Positions 35,927 to 44,352 of a DNA stretch of 44,373 bases are shown here, in pieces; position 1 is the first letter of the stretch, and the number at the start of each line of letters is the position of its first letter. The stretch covers positions 1 through 44,373 of the forward strand of contig DATIKW010000040.1 in the NCBI GenBank assembly GCA_035477115.1, written 5' to 3'. This stretch comes from UBA995 sp035477115 (lineage in GTDB: Bacteria > Bacillota > Sulfobacillia > UBA995). The position numbers and the translations under genes were made by a program. The notes beneath the pieces were generated by a model that worked only from the letters and a program-made list of their open reading frames with translations, had not been told where the DNA came from and made no database searches.

Positions 35927-36868
35927 ATGGTGCGCTGGAAAGTTGCCGGCATCCTGATAGTATTGCTCCTCGCCGGTTGTCGCCCGATCGGTCAGGCCGG
36001 GGAAGGCGGAGACCGCGACGCTGCTATCACGCCCATCATGCCGGGGCCCCCCGTGTTCCGGGAAAACGAGCTGCCACTCGACGCCCAGACGCGGGACTGG
36101 GTCCAACGGATGCACCGTACGCCGGGGATCCACATCCGGCGCGACGGCCCCCACCAGCACGTACTGTTCGCTCTGGGCCAGCGGCCCACGGGGGGATTCC
36201 GGGTGGAACTGGAGGCGGTCACCGAGCATCCGGACTACATCCTGGTCCAAGCGGTGGAAATCGCCCCCGCCCCCGGAGACATGGTGATCCAGATTCTCAC
36301 CTACCCCTACCTGCTGCTGTCGTTACAAACGGGAAAGGATATACGCGCTTCCGTCCTCCCGGCCGAGCATGGGACCGCGAAGGATCAGCCCGGGGTCGCG
36401 CCGGATCAGCCGGTGCAGTCCCCGCCGGCGACGACTCCGCCGGTCACGACGCTCCCCGCTCCGGCCAAGCCGCTACCGGCTCCATCTCTGCCGGCCCCGC
36501 CCGCACCCCAGCCCCCCGTGTTCCGGGAGAATGAACTGCCACTCAGCCCCGAGACGCGGGACTGGGTCCAGCGGATGCACCGTACGCCGGGGATCCACAT
36601 CCAGCGCGACGGCCCCCACCAGCATGTACTGCTCGCTCTGGGCGAGCGGCCGACGGGGGGGTTCCGGGTGGAATTGGAGGCGGTCACCGAGCATCCAGAC
36701 TACATCCTGGTCCAAGCGGTGGAAATCGCTCCCGCCCCCGGGGACACGGTGATCCAGATCCTCACCTATCCCTACCTGCTCCTATCCATCGAGACTGATG
36801 AGGAGGAGGTGCGGGCTTCCATCCTCCACGCCAAATCGCCGGGCGCGGAGCCGGGCCAGCACCGCTAG
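35927..36868 (+). CDS. Lipoprotein with two tandem PrcB-like domains
   Basis: 313 aa. A signal peptide ends in LLLAGC at residues 13-18, so Cys18 should be lipidated by Lgt. Two domains follow (about 42-132 and 197-287) joined by about 55 residues rich in Pro and Ala. Each has an N-terminal FRENELPL...TRDWVQRMHRTPGIH segment and a C-terminal QRPTGGFRVELEAVTEH / PAPGD.VIQILTYPYLLLS segment, the latter matching the C-terminal domain of PrcB, a protease-complex accessory protein. The two copies are almost identical at DNA level. Both seem intact. Start ATG follows AGGGAG by 8 nt. Its stop TAG overlaps that of ispG. Function is inferred only from the domain. Confidence 0.82.
   Translation: MVRWKVAGILIVLLLAGCRPIGQAGEGGDRDAAITPIMPGPPVFRENELPLDAQTRDWVQRMHRTPGIHIRRDGPHQHVLFALGQRPTGGFRVELEAVTEHPDYILVQAVEIAPAPGDMVIQILTYPYLLLSLQTGKDIRASVLPAEHGTAKDQPGVAPDQPVQSPPATTPPVTTLPAPAKPLPAPSLPAPPAPQPPVFRENELPLSPETRDWVQRMHRTPGIHIQRDGPHQHVLLALGERPTGGFRVELEAVTEHPDYILVQAVEIAPAPGDTVIQILTYPYLLLSIETDEEEVRASILHAKSPGAEPGQHR
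36050..36324 (+). repeat. Tandem domain repeat, copy 1
   Basis: About 275 bp encoding the first PrcB-like domain of the lipoprotein. It matches the second copy 465 bp downstream (exactly 155 codons) with only scattered, mostly third-position differences. Confidence 0.88.
36515..36789 (+). repeat. Tandem domain repeat, copy 2
   Basis: About 275 bp encoding the second PrcB-like domain. The stretch between the copies (36325-36514) encodes the Pro/Ala linker and is not duplicated. Amino-acid changes between copies include D/S, R/Q, F/L and M/T substitutions. Confidence 0.88.
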
Positions 36869-37989
36869 CCTGGTCGCGGCGTGTCCCCGCCCTCGTGGGC
36901 GCCGTCAGCCGGGTCGGCGCCGGAATGGCCAGGCGCTGCGAGGAAGCGGTCGAGTTCGACCAGGAAGGCCTCCAGCAGGCGGTCGCGCGGGAGTTTCCCG
37001 ATCACTTCGCCCTTGCAGAATAGCAGGGCGGAATCCTTCCCTCCCGCCAGGCCGATATCGGCCTGGCGGGCCTCACCGGGACCGTTGACCACACACCCCA
37101 TGACCGCCACCCGGACGGCGCGCTTGACCCCGGCCAGCCGCTCTTCGACCGCACGGACGATGGGCGCCAAATCCAGTTCGCACCGGCCGCAGGTCGGGCA
37201 AGCCACCACCTCCGGCCCCGGCGGGCCCAGACCCAGCGAAGCCAGGATAATCTTGCCCGCGCGCACCTCGCTCTCCGGGGGCGCGGCGAGCGACACCCGG
37301 ATGGTGTCGCCGATACCTTCGGCCAGGAGGACGCCGATGCCGACCGCCGAGCGAATCGACCCCGTCAACTCCGAGCCGGACTCCGTGACCCCGAGGTGCA
37401 GCGGATAATCGGTGCTCGCCGCGACCCGGCGGTAAGCGTCGATGACCAGGGGCACTTCAAAGGCCTTCACGGAGATGGTGATGTCGCGGAAGCCGGCCTC
37501 CTCGAGGAGTTCCGCCTGATGCAGGGCGCTCTGCGCCAAAGCCTCGGCGGTCACCCGGCCGGACCGGAGGCGCCTTTCCAGCGATCCCGCATTGACGCCT
37601 ACCCGGATGGCCATCGGCCGGCCCCGAGCGGCAAGCGCCACTTCCCGGACCCGCTCGCGCCCGCCGATGTTGCCGGGGTTAAGGCGCAACTCGTCGATGC
37701 CCGCGTCGATGGCCATGATGGCGAGTTGGTGATCGAAGTGTATGTCGGCGGACAGCGGGCCATCGATGCGGCGGCGGATGGCGGCGAGGGCGACTCCCGC
37801 CTCGCGATCGGGCACCGCCAGTCGGACCAGGTCGGCCCCCACAGCCTGTAACCGCAGGACCTGTGCTACGGTGGCCTCGACGTCGCGGGTGTCGGTCCGG
37901 GTCATGGTCTGGACCGATACCGGATAGCCTCCGCCGATGAGCAGGCTGCCGGCGGCTACCGATCGCGTCTTGCGGCGCGCGGCCTCCAC
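36865..37989 (-). CDS. ispG: 4-hydroxy-3-methylbut-2-en-1-yl diphosphate synthase
   Basis: About 374 aa. An iron-sulfur enzyme of the MEP isoprenoid pathway. GGGYPVSVQTMTRTDT and HFDHQLAIMAIDAGIDELRLNPGNIGG are N-terminal TIM-barrel blocks; the cluster-binding Cys residues are in CPTCGRC and VMGCVVNGPGE. The frame opens at a GTG at 38010 that overlaps the rseP stop as GTGA but lacks an SD; a GTG at 37989, 11 nt after GAGGAGGG, gives MEAARRKTRSV, closer to the usual start, so it is preferred. A Gly/Asp-rich C-terminal tail of about 25 residues is not typical. The stop overlaps the lipoprotein stop by 3 nt (CTAG). Confidence 0.93.
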   Translation of the reverse strand: MEAARRKTRSVAAGSLLIGGGYPVSVQTMTRTDTRDVEATVAQVLRLQAVGADLVRLAVPDREAGVALAAIRRRIDGPLSADIHFDHQLAIMAIDAGIDELRLNPGNIGGRERVREVALAARGRPMAIRVGVNAGSLERRLRSGRVTAEALAQSALHQAELLEEAGFRDITISVKAFEVPLVIDAYRRVAASTDYPLHLGVTESGSELTGSIRSAVGIGVLLAEGIGDTIRVSLAAPPESEVRAGKIILASLGLGPPGPEVVACPTCGRCELDLAPIVRAVEERLAGVKRAVRVAVMGCVVNGPGEARQADIGLAGGKDSALLFCKGEVIGKLPRDRLLEAFLVELDRFLAAPGHSGADPADGAHEGGDTPRPG

Positions 37990-38006
37990 CCCGGCGCCAT
38001 CCCTCC

Positions 38007-39038
38007 TCACAGCGTATCCAGGCGCAGCAGATCCCGGTAGGTGATGACGATGATCAACAGGATGAGCACGGCGAAGCCGACGAAGTGGACCAGGTTCTCT
38101 CTGGCCGGATCGATCGGCCGGCCGCGAAGGCCCTCGATCCCGAGGAAGATCAGCCTGCTCCCGTCAAGAGCGGGGATGGGCAGCAGGTTGAACAGCCCTA
38201 TGTTGACGCTGAGGAAGCCTCCGAGCCGCAGCAAGTGTTCGAGACCCGCCCGGGTGGCCTGGCCGATGAAGGCGACGGTGCCCACCGGCCCCACCAGGTC
38301 CACGGGTTGCTGGCCCAGCAACATCCCCCCTATCGCCTGCAGTACTAGGAGGATGAGTTGCCCCGTGTAAGTCACCGCGACCGCCACAGCCTGAAGGAGC
38401 GGCAGTCGGCGCACGCCGGTCACGGGCGCGACCCCGATGAAGCCCCGGCCGGGCTGGTCGGGACTGTCCTCGGGCACCACGGCGATGGACAACCGTTGAC
38501 CGTCCCGCTCTACCTCAAGCTCCACCGTCCGACCGGGGCGCTCCCGGATCAACCTGACCAACTCAGACCAACTGGCGACGGGGATGCCATCCACCGCCAT
38601 TATCCGATCCCCAGCCTGCAACCCGGCAGCGTGGGCGGGTCGACCGGGCAACGCCGAGCCGATGACGGTCGAATCAGGCTCGGGTGCGGTGACGCCGACT
38701 ACCCCGAACAGCACAGCGAAGACCATGGTAGCCAGGAGTAAGTTCATCAGGGGACCGGAGGCAATCACCATCGCCCGCTTGGCGACGGGCTGGCGGAGGA
38801 ATCCCCGCGGGTCGTGCTCTTCCCCCGGTTCCGTGCCCGCCATGCGCACGAAACCTCCCAGGGGGAACAGACGCACCGCGTAAGTGGTATCGCCCCGGGG
38901 GAACGCCAGCAAGCGGGGGCCAAAACCCAGGGCGAACTCGTGGACCTTCACCCCCGCCCGGCGGGCGGCCAGGAAGTGTCCCAATTCATGGAAAAAAATC
39001 AGCAAGCCGAAGACCGCAACGGACACCAGGAGGCTCAA
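38007..39038 (-). CDS. rseP: Site-2 protease RseP/SpoIVFB-type (RseP)
   Basis: 343 aa. Intramembrane zinc protease of regulated proteolysis (RasP/RseP). The zinc motif HELGH is at residues 17-21 in the first membrane helix, the second ligand is in NLLPIPALDGSR, and one PDZ domain (SALPGRPAHAAGLQAGDRIMAVDGIPV) lies between. Likely targets are anti-sigma factors and signal-peptide remnants. Start is a TTG at 39038, 9 nt after AGGAGG; the dxr stop lies at 39052. It is in the classical dxr-rseP-ispG order. Confidence 0.94.
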   Translation of the reverse strand: MSLLVSVAVFGLLIFFHELGHFLAARRAGVKVHEFALGFGPRLLAFPRGDTTYAVRLFPLGGFVRMAGTEPGEEHDPRGFLRQPVAKRAMVIASGPLMNLLLATMVFAVLFGVVGVTAPEPDSTVIGSALPGRPAHAAGLQAGDRIMAVDGIPVASWSELVRLIRERPGRTVELEVERDGQRLSIAVVPEDSPDQPGRGFIGVAPVTGVRRLPLLQAVAVAVTYTGQLILLVLQAIGGMLLGQQPVDLVGPVGTVAFIGQATRAGLEHLLRLGGFLSVNIGLFNLLPIPALDGSRLIFLGIEGLRGRPIDPARENLVHFVGFAVLILLIIVITYRDLLRLDTL

Positions 39039-39051
39039 TCCCTACCACCTC

Positions 39052-40215
39052 CTAACCGAGTCTGCCCACCAACCGTACGGCCAGCCGTCGGGCCGCCGCG
39101 TCGGCCGCCAGGACGTCGTCCAAGCTCGACACCGGCAGCACCGGCAACTCTTCAAGGCAGGCGTGAACCAGCCCGGCTATGCCCACAAAGGCCAACTTGC
39201 CGTCCAGAAAGGACTGGACGGCTACCTCGTTGGCCGCGTTGAGCACCGCGGGAGCCGTACCTCCCATTCTAGCGGCTTCATAGGCGAGGTGCAAGCAGCG
39301 GAACGCATTCAGGTCGGGGCGCTGGAAAGTCAGCGGCCCGGCGGCGACCGGATCGTAGCGCGGCCACGGCGCGGGCACCCGCTGCGGATAGGTCAGGGCA
39401 AACTGGATGGGCAAACGCATGTCCGGGAGACTGAGCTGGGCCAACACGGACCCGTCCACCAGTTCGACCAGCGAATGGATGATCGACTGCGGGTGAATGA
39501 CCACCTCCACCTGCTCCGGCTTCAGCCGAAACAGCCAGGTCATCTCGATGGCTTCCAGCCCTTTGTTCATGAGCGTCGCCGAGTCGACGGTGATCTTGGG
39601 CCCCATCTTCCAGGTTGGATGGGCGAGAGCCTGGTCGCGGGTGACTTCAGCCAGACCTTCAGCCGTGTATCCCCGGAAGGGCCCGCCCGAGGCGGTCAGG
39701 ATGATCTTCGCTGGGCCGGGGCGAGTGCCGGAGGGACCCAGGCACTGCAGCACCGCGCTCGGCTCCGAGTCCACGGGTAGGAGCGGCCCGGCACCTCCAT
39801 CGAGCAGCGCCGCGATCAGCGGACCGCCCGCCACCAGCGACTCCTTGTTGGCGAGGGCGACGGCGGATCCGGCTTCCAGCGCGGCGAGCGTCGCCGCCAG
39901 TCCTGCCACTCCCACCACGGCATTCAGCACTACGTCTGCTCCGGCGCGGGCGGCGGTCAACAAGCCCGGCGGCCCATACTCGACGGCCGCGCCCCATTCT
40001 CCCAGCTTGGCGCCGACCTCGGGCCGCAGGGAGGGGTCGGCAAGCGCCATGACTTCCGGACGATACTTCCTGGCCTGCTCCAGGAACAAGGGGACGTTCC
40101 TGCCGGCGGCCATGGCCAGCACCCGGTAAGGGAACGTCCCCGCCAGGGAGTCCACGACTTCCAGCGCCTGCCGGCCGATAGACCCGGTCGAGCCGAGCAA
40201 GGACAGAGTGCGCAT
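39052..40215 (-). CDS. dxr: 1-deoxy-D-xylulose 5-phosphate reductoisomerase
   Basis: 387 aa. It converts DXP to MEP with NADPH. LLGSTGSIGRQALEVV is the nucleotide-binding loop; ALANKESLVAGG and LPVDSEPSAVLQCL are substrate-binding blocks; TASGGPFRGYT, HPTWKMGPKITVDSATLMNKGLE and HPQSIIHSLVE are diagnostic. The ATG at 40215 follows AGGAGGT by 5-6 nt. The long frame to 40809 is antisense-frame sequence of the upstream membrane protein gene and is not coding. Confidence 0.96.
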   Translation of the reverse strand: MRTLSLLGSTGSIGRQALEVVDSLAGTFPYRVLAMAAGRNVPLFLEQARKYRPEVMALADPSLRPEVGAKLGEWGAAVEYGPPGLLTAARAGADVVLNAVVGVAGLAATLAALEAGSAVALANKESLVAGGPLIAALLDGGAGPLLPVDSEPSAVLQCLGPSGTRPGPAKIILTASGGPFRGYTAEGLAEVTRDQALAHPTWKMGPKITVDSATLMNKGLEAIEMTWLFRLKPEQVEVVIHPQSIIHSLVELVDGSVLAQLSLPDMRLPIQFALTYPQRVPAPWPRYDPVAAGPLTFQRPDLNAFRCLHLAYEAARMGGTAPAVLNAANEVAVQSFLDGKLAFVGIAGLVHACLEELPVLPVSSLDDVLAADAAARRLAVRLVGRLG

Positions 40216-40229
40216 GGGATACCTCCTGG

Positions 40230-41282
40230 TCAGCGCGGCGAGACGGGCCGTCCGGGGAACAGGGGCAAGATGCCCGACTGGACCAGCGCCTTGACGATTA
40301 TCGCCGCCAGCGGGCCAATCAGCAAACCATTGACCCCGAAGAGCTGAACGCCCAGGTACAGCGCTAGCAGGGTGGCCAGGGGATGCATCCCGATGCGGCG
40401 GCCGATCAGACGCGGCTGGATGGCATAGCGCACGCCCGCCATCACCACGTAGACGGCGATGAGGTAGGCGGAGAGGCCGGGTTGGCCGGTGAGCAGCGCA
40501 TATGCCGACCATGGCAGGAAGATCAGGCCGGGCCCGAGGACCGGCAATAGGTCGAGCACCCCCACCGCCAGGCCGATCGCGCCCGCATAGGCGACGCCGG
40601 CCAACCGCAAGGCGATGGTCGCGAAGGTCGCGGTGAGTCCCACCAGGACGAGTTGGGCATTCACCAGCCCGAGGACGGATCGCAGGACGTCGGCGTTTGC
40701 CCGGCGGGCGCGTTCCCTCCAGACCGCGGGGAGCAAGTTCAGCAGGAAGCGGTTGATCTCCCGGCGGTCCCGGCTGATGAAGAAGGCGGCCAGGATCGCC
40801 ACCATCCATACGGTGACCAGCCCGGGAGCACGCCGGACTCCCTGCACGACACCCCCAACCAGTGCGGTCAGGTCCTGGTACAGCGAAGCGAGCTGCGCCT
40901 CGAACGACAGTCGAAGCGGATCGGGCAGCGCGGGCAGAGCCTCCCCGAACAACCGCACCAGTTCGTCCGCCCGGACCAGGGCCGAGGGGTAATTCTGGGG
41001 CAACTGCTGGTATAACCGGAGGAGTTCGCCGATCAGGGTGGCCATGATTAGATACAACAGGTAGAGGCCGGCAAACATCACCAGGGACAGGACGACTGCC
41101 ACCGCTAAACCGCGGGACAGCTTGCCCCGCCGTTGAACGAGTTCGACGGCGGGCTCAATGATCACGGCGACCGCGGCCCCCAGGGCGAATGGCAGGACAT
41201 AGGGCAGTATGAACCTCACCGCCAAGAAGATGCCTGCCAGCACCCCGACCAGATAACCCCAGGACAACCAGAAGTCCCGCAC
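40230..41282 (-). CDS. AI-2E-family membrane protein (sporulation protein YtvI type)
   Basis: About 350 aa with roughly eight membrane segments, e.g. GYLVGVLAGIFLAVRFILPYVLPFALGAAVAVIIEP and VAILAAFFISRDRREINRFLLN, then VGVLDLLPVLGPGLIFLPWSAYALL and GVNGLLIGPLAAIIVKAL, the ordered blocks of the AI-2E/YtvI family. In spore formers the YtvI branch is a sporulation membrane protein of unknown function. The GTG at 41282 follows GGGAGG by 9 nt; a GTG at 41309 is also possible and would overlap cdsA by 8 nt. It is inserted between cdsA and dxr, which are usually neighbours. Confidence 0.88.
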   Translation of the reverse strand: MRDFWLSWGYLVGVLAGIFLAVRFILPYVLPFALGAAVAVIIEPAVELVQRRGKLSRGLAVAVVLSLVMFAGLYLLYLIMATLIGELLRLYQQLPQNYPSALVRADELVRLFGEALPALPDPLRLSFEAQLASLYQDLTALVGGVVQGVRRAPGLVTVWMVAILAAFFISRDRREINRFLLNLLPAVWRERARRANADVLRSVLGLVNAQLVLVGLTATFATIALRLAGVAYAGAIGLAVGVLDLLPVLGPGLIFLPWSAYALLTGQPGLSAYLIAVYVVMAGVRYAIQPRLIGRRIGMHPLATLLALYLGVQLFGVNGLLIGPLAAIIVKALVQSGILPLFPGRPVSPR

Positions 41283-41301
41283 CGTGGAGTGCCTCCCGGC
41301 G

Positions 41302-42084
41302 TCAGCCACCCACCCACACTGCCAGGAAATATACGACCGGGGCCACCAACAACATGCTATCGAAGCGATCCAGGAACCCGCCGTGCCCTGGGATCAGGTT
41401 CCCGGCATCTTTCAACCCGGAAAATCGCTTGAAAGACGACTCGAGGAGATCGCCGGTCTGGGCGGCGATGGCGGTCACGAGCCCCAGGAGGACCCAGGCA
41501 GGGAGACTCCAACCCAGCCACCGGTTGGCCAACCCTGCGGCCAGCAGGCTGGCCGCGGCTCCCGCCAGGGCGCCTTCCCAGCTCTTGCCCGGGCTGACGG
41601 CCGGGCATAGCCGCCGGCGACCCCAGCGCAGGCCTGCGAAGTAGGCTACGCTGTCGAAACTCCAGGTACCGATCAGGGTATAGAGCGCGAGCACCAACCC
41701 ATCCGGCAGCGCCCGAGTGCGGAGGATGAAACCGAGAAACAAAGGGAGGTAAATGAGGCCGAATACGGTGAGGCAGGCACTCGTGACCCGGACAGGTCTC
41801 CCCGTGGCGATGAGGTGCAAGAACGCCGCGACCAGCGCGAGGAGGAGCACCAGTTCCGGCGGCGGGAACCCCAGCCAGGCATGGGCGACGAGCAGCGCCG
41901 CGGCGGGATACAGGACGGGCTCGGACGGCTCTTCGCGACCGAGTCGCGCCATGCGCGCGTACTCCCGCAGGCCGAGGGTAGCCCCGGCCAGTACCGCCAG
42001 GGCCAGCCAGGGGCCGCCGGCCGCCACCACGACGAGGAGCAACGGCCCGAACACCAGGGCGCTGGCTACCCGTTGCCTTAGCAC
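41302..42084 (-). CDS. cdsA: Phosphatidate cytidylyltransferase
   Basis: 260 aa. It makes CDP-diacylglycerol for phospholipids. About seven membrane segments, and the C-terminal signature SPGKSWEGALAG followed by GDLLESSFKRFSGLKDAGNLIPGHGGFLDRFDS is complete, with the metal-binding Asp residues. The start is a GTG at 42084, 7 nt after AGGAGG, inside the end of uppS (overlap 19 nt). The frame to 42177 is uppS shadow. Confidence 0.94.
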   Translation of the reverse strand: MLRQRVASALVFGPLLLVVVAAGGPWLALAVLAGATLGLREYARMARLGREEPSEPVLYPAAALLVAHAWLGFPPPELVLLLALVAAFLHLIATGRPVRVTSACLTVFGLIYLPLFLGFILRTRALPDGLVLALYTLIGTWSFDSVAYFAGLRWGRRRLCPAVSPGKSWEGALAGAAASLLAAGLANRWLGWSLPAWVLLGLVTAIAAQTGDLLESSFKRFSGLKDAGNLIPGHGGFLDRFDSMLLVAPVVYFLAVWVGG

Positions 42085-42103
42085 CGAAGTACCTCCTGCT
42101 CGT

Positions 42104-42844
42104 TCACGGGACGGAACTCTCCGGGTTGAACCCTCCGTAACGGCGGCGACGGGACTGAAACTCGAGGATGGCCTCATCGAGATGGCGCCCCTCGAAGTCA
42201 GGCCAGTAGACGGGAGCGAACCATAGCTCGGCGTACGCTAGCTGCCACAGCAGGAAATTGGATACCCGATGCTCGCCGCCGGTTCGGATGAGCAGGTCGG
42301 GGTCGGGCAGGCCCCGGGTGTCCAGTAGTTCAGCGAAAGTCTGCTCCGTCAAGTCGTCTGGCACCAGCCGTCCCGTGGCCGCCAACTGGGTGGCGGTTCG
42401 CGCGGCCCGCACGATCTCGTCCCGTCCTCCATAGCTCAGGGCCAGATTGAGGAGGCCGTCGCGGTTGGCCGCCGTCCGGTCCACGGCCCGCCGCAATTCG
42501 CCCTGTACTGCAGGGGGAAGACGCCCGAGGTCGCCCAGGGTGCCAAGGCGCACCCCTTGCTCCATCAGCAGGTCCACCTCACGACGCAGGTATTCGAGGA
42601 GCATGGTCATCAGCCCGCGGACTTCCATCGGAGGGCGCTGCCAGTTCTCGGTGGAGAACGCGTAGAGGGTGAGCACCTGCAGCTTATGGCGCCGGGCCGC
42701 CTCTACCGTACGCCGAATCGCCCTGATGCCGGCACGATGCCCGTCCAGCCGGTTCTTGCCCCGTTCGGCCGCCCAGCGCCCGTTGCCGTCCATGATGATG
42801 GCAACGTGGCGTGGTGTTGGACGGGACGGGAGTTCGGCGTGCAT
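42104..42844 (-). CDS. uppS: Isoprenyl (undecaprenyl) diphosphate synthase
   Basis: 246 aa. cis-prenyltransferase that builds the carrier for peptidoglycan precursors. HVAIIMDGNGRWA with the catalytic Asp, GHRAGIRAIRRTVEAA, LTLYAFSTENWQRP, NLALSYGGRDEIV and PDLLIRTGGEHRVSNFLLWQLAYAELWF are all present. The ATG at 42844 follows AGGGG by 4 nt. It sits between the small ORF (42854-43045) and cdsA. Confidence 0.96.
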   Translation of the reverse strand: MHAELPSRPTPRHVAIIMDGNGRWAAERGKNRLDGHRAGIRAIRRTVEAARRHKLQVLTLYAFSTENWQRPPMEVRGLMTMLLEYLRREVDLLMEQGVRLGTLGDLGRLPPAVQGELRRAVDRTAANRDGLLNLALSYGGRDEIVRAARTATQLAATGRLVPDDLTEQTFAELLDTRGLPDPDLLIRTGGEHRVSNFLLWQLAYAELWFAPVYWPDFEGRHLDEAILEFQSRRRRYGGFNPESSVP

Positions 42845-42853
42845 CGTTCCCCT

Positions 42854-43045
42854 TCAGTCCCTTTCCCGGAGATATCCTTCGGCGGCCACCACCAACTCCG
42901 CCTCGGCGCCCCCACAACGTTGCCGGACCACGCGTTCGCCGCCGGTCGGCTGACCGGACCAGGGAGGGCGGGTCCGGATGATGCGCACGCCGGTCGCGCC
43001 CGACTCCGTCAGGCGGGCCAAGGCATCCGCCATGCTCCGGCCCAC
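42854..43045 (-). CDS. Small conserved-looking protein between frr and uppS
   Basis: 63 aa, unnamed. After a basic-amphipathic start (MADALARLTESGATGVRIIRT) it has RPPWSG, GERVVRQRC and AEAELVVAAEGYLRERD. Start is a GTG at 43045 or an ATG at 43033; neither has a clear SD. The stop lies just before the uppS SD, and the frr stop is 17 nt upstream, so it fits the operon with no waste. The third positions look G/C-rich as in genes. I believe a similar small protein occurs at this place in related genomes, but cannot verify that here. Confidence 0.5.
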   Translation of the reverse strand: MGRSMADALARLTESGATGVRIIRTRPPWSGQPTGGERVVRQRCGGAEAELVVAAEGYLRERD

Positions 43046-43062
43046 GACATCGGGGTGTCGGT

Positions 43063-43620
43063 TCAGACTTCCAGGACCTCCGCTTCCTTTGCCTGGAGTA
43101 CCTGGTCAACCTCGGCCACCATCCGGTCGGTGAGCTTCTGCACCTGTTCCCGCCCGCGGAAGGCATCGTCCTCCGAGATCTCGCCCTCTCCCTCGAGTTC
43201 CTCGATCAACTCGTTGGCCTCCCGCCGCAAGTTGCGGATGGTCACCCGCTCCTCTTCCGCCTTGCGCCGCAGGGATTTCACCAGTTCCTGCCTGCGCTCG
43301 TGGGTCAATTGGGGTACCGCCAAGCGGATGAGGTGGCCGTCGTTGGCCGGGGTGATCCCGAGGTCGGACTTGAGGATCGCCCGTTCGACGGCGCCGAGCT
43401 GACCGCGGTCCCAGGGCTGAATGACCAGCAGCCGGGGTTCGGGCACGCTAATGGTCGCCATCCGGTGGATGGGCGTCGGCGTCCCGTAGTAATCGACCGT
43501 GATCCTCTCCAGCAGGGCGGGAGTGGCCCTTCCTGCTCTTGTGCCCGCGAAGTCACGCTTGAGGGTCTCAATCGCCTTCCGCATCTTACCCTCGGCCTCT
43601 TTGAGGATATCGCCGATCAT
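43063..43620 (-). CDS. frr: Ribosome recycling factor
   Basis: 185 aa, exactly the normal length. ILKEAEGKMRKAIETLKRDFAGTRAGRATPALLERITVDYYGTPTPIHRMATI and RLAVPQLTHERRQELVKSLRRKAEEERVTIRNLRREANELI are diagnostic. The ATG at 43620 follows GGGGGGA by 8 nt, and the pyrH stop is 4 nt upstream. Confidence 0.97.
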   Translation of the reverse strand: MIGDILKEAEGKMRKAIETLKRDFAGTRAGRATPALLERITVDYYGTPTPIHRMATISVPEPRLLVIQPWDRGQLGAVERAILKSDLGITPANDGHLIRLAVPQLTHERRQELVKSLRRKAEEERVTIRNLRREANELIEELEGEGEISEDDAFRGREQVQKLTDRMVAEVDQVLQAKEAEVLEV

Positions 43621-43623
43621 CTT

Positions 43624-44352
43624 CTACTTCCCCCCGCGGACGAAAGTCCCCACCTTCTCCCCCCGGAGCACTCGCTGAATGTTATCAGGGTCGGCGATGC
43701 TGAATACCACCAGCGGTATGTCGTTGTCCATGCAGAGGGAAGTGGCGGTGGCGTCCATGACTTGAAGGCCTTCCCTTAGCAGGTCCAGATACCGCAGTTC
43801 CTCATACTTCTGAGCCGTCGGGTTGGCATTGGGGTCGGAATCGTATACCCCATCGGCCCCGCGCTTGGCCATGAGGATGACGTCCGCCTCGATCTCCGCC
43901 GCCCGTAGGGCGGCCGCGGTGTCCGTGGAGAAGTACGGGTTGCCCGTGCCCCCGGCGAATATCACCACCCTGCCCTTTTCGAGGTGGCGGATGGCCCGGC
44001 GGCGAATATAGGGCTCGGCAACTTGCTGCATCTGCACGGCACTCTGTACCCGCGTCTCCACATCATGCTTCTCGAGCGCATCCATCAACGCCATGGCGTT
44101 GATCACCGTGGCCAGCATGCCCATGTAATCGGCGGTGGCTCGATCCATCCCCTGGCGGGCGGCATCGGCGCCGCGCCAGATGTTGCCTCCGCCCACCACC
44201 AGGGCGACCTCCACTCCCGACCGGCGAGCCTCCCGGACCTGGATGGCGACTGCCTTCGCGATCTCCGGGGAAATGCCGTAGCCGCGCTCGCCGGCCAAAG
44301 CTTCACCGCTGATCTTCAGCACCACCCGCCGGTAAATCGGCGGGGCCGTCAA
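43624..44352 (-). CDS. pyrH: Uridylate kinase
   Basis: 242 aa. It phosphorylates UMP to UDP. RVVLKISGEALAGERGYGI, VVGGGNIWRGADAA, GRVVIFAGGTGNPYFSTDTAAALRAAEIEADVILMAKRGADGVYDSDP are diagnostic of the bacterial hexameric enzyme. The start is a TTG at 44352, 9 nt after GGAGGT. This is the first gene of the block within the window; tsf and rpsB would be expected just beyond the right edge. Confidence 0.96.
   Translation of the reverse strand: MTAPPIYRRVVLKISGEALAGERGYGISPEIAKAVAIQVREARRSGVEVALVVGGGNIWRGADAARQGMDRATADYMGMLATVINAMALMDALEKHDVETRVQSAVQMQQVAEPYIRRRAIRHLEKGRVVIFAGGTGNPYFSTDTAAALRAAEIEADVILMAKRGADGVYDSDPNANPTAQKYEELRYLDLLREGLQVMDATATSLCMDNDIPLVVFSIADPDNIQRVLRGEKVGTFVRGGK

Noticed and set aside
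40216..40809. N-terminal extension of dxr
   Set aside because: It is the wrong-frame reading of the membrane protein gene upstream; dxr starts at 40215 with AGGAGGT.
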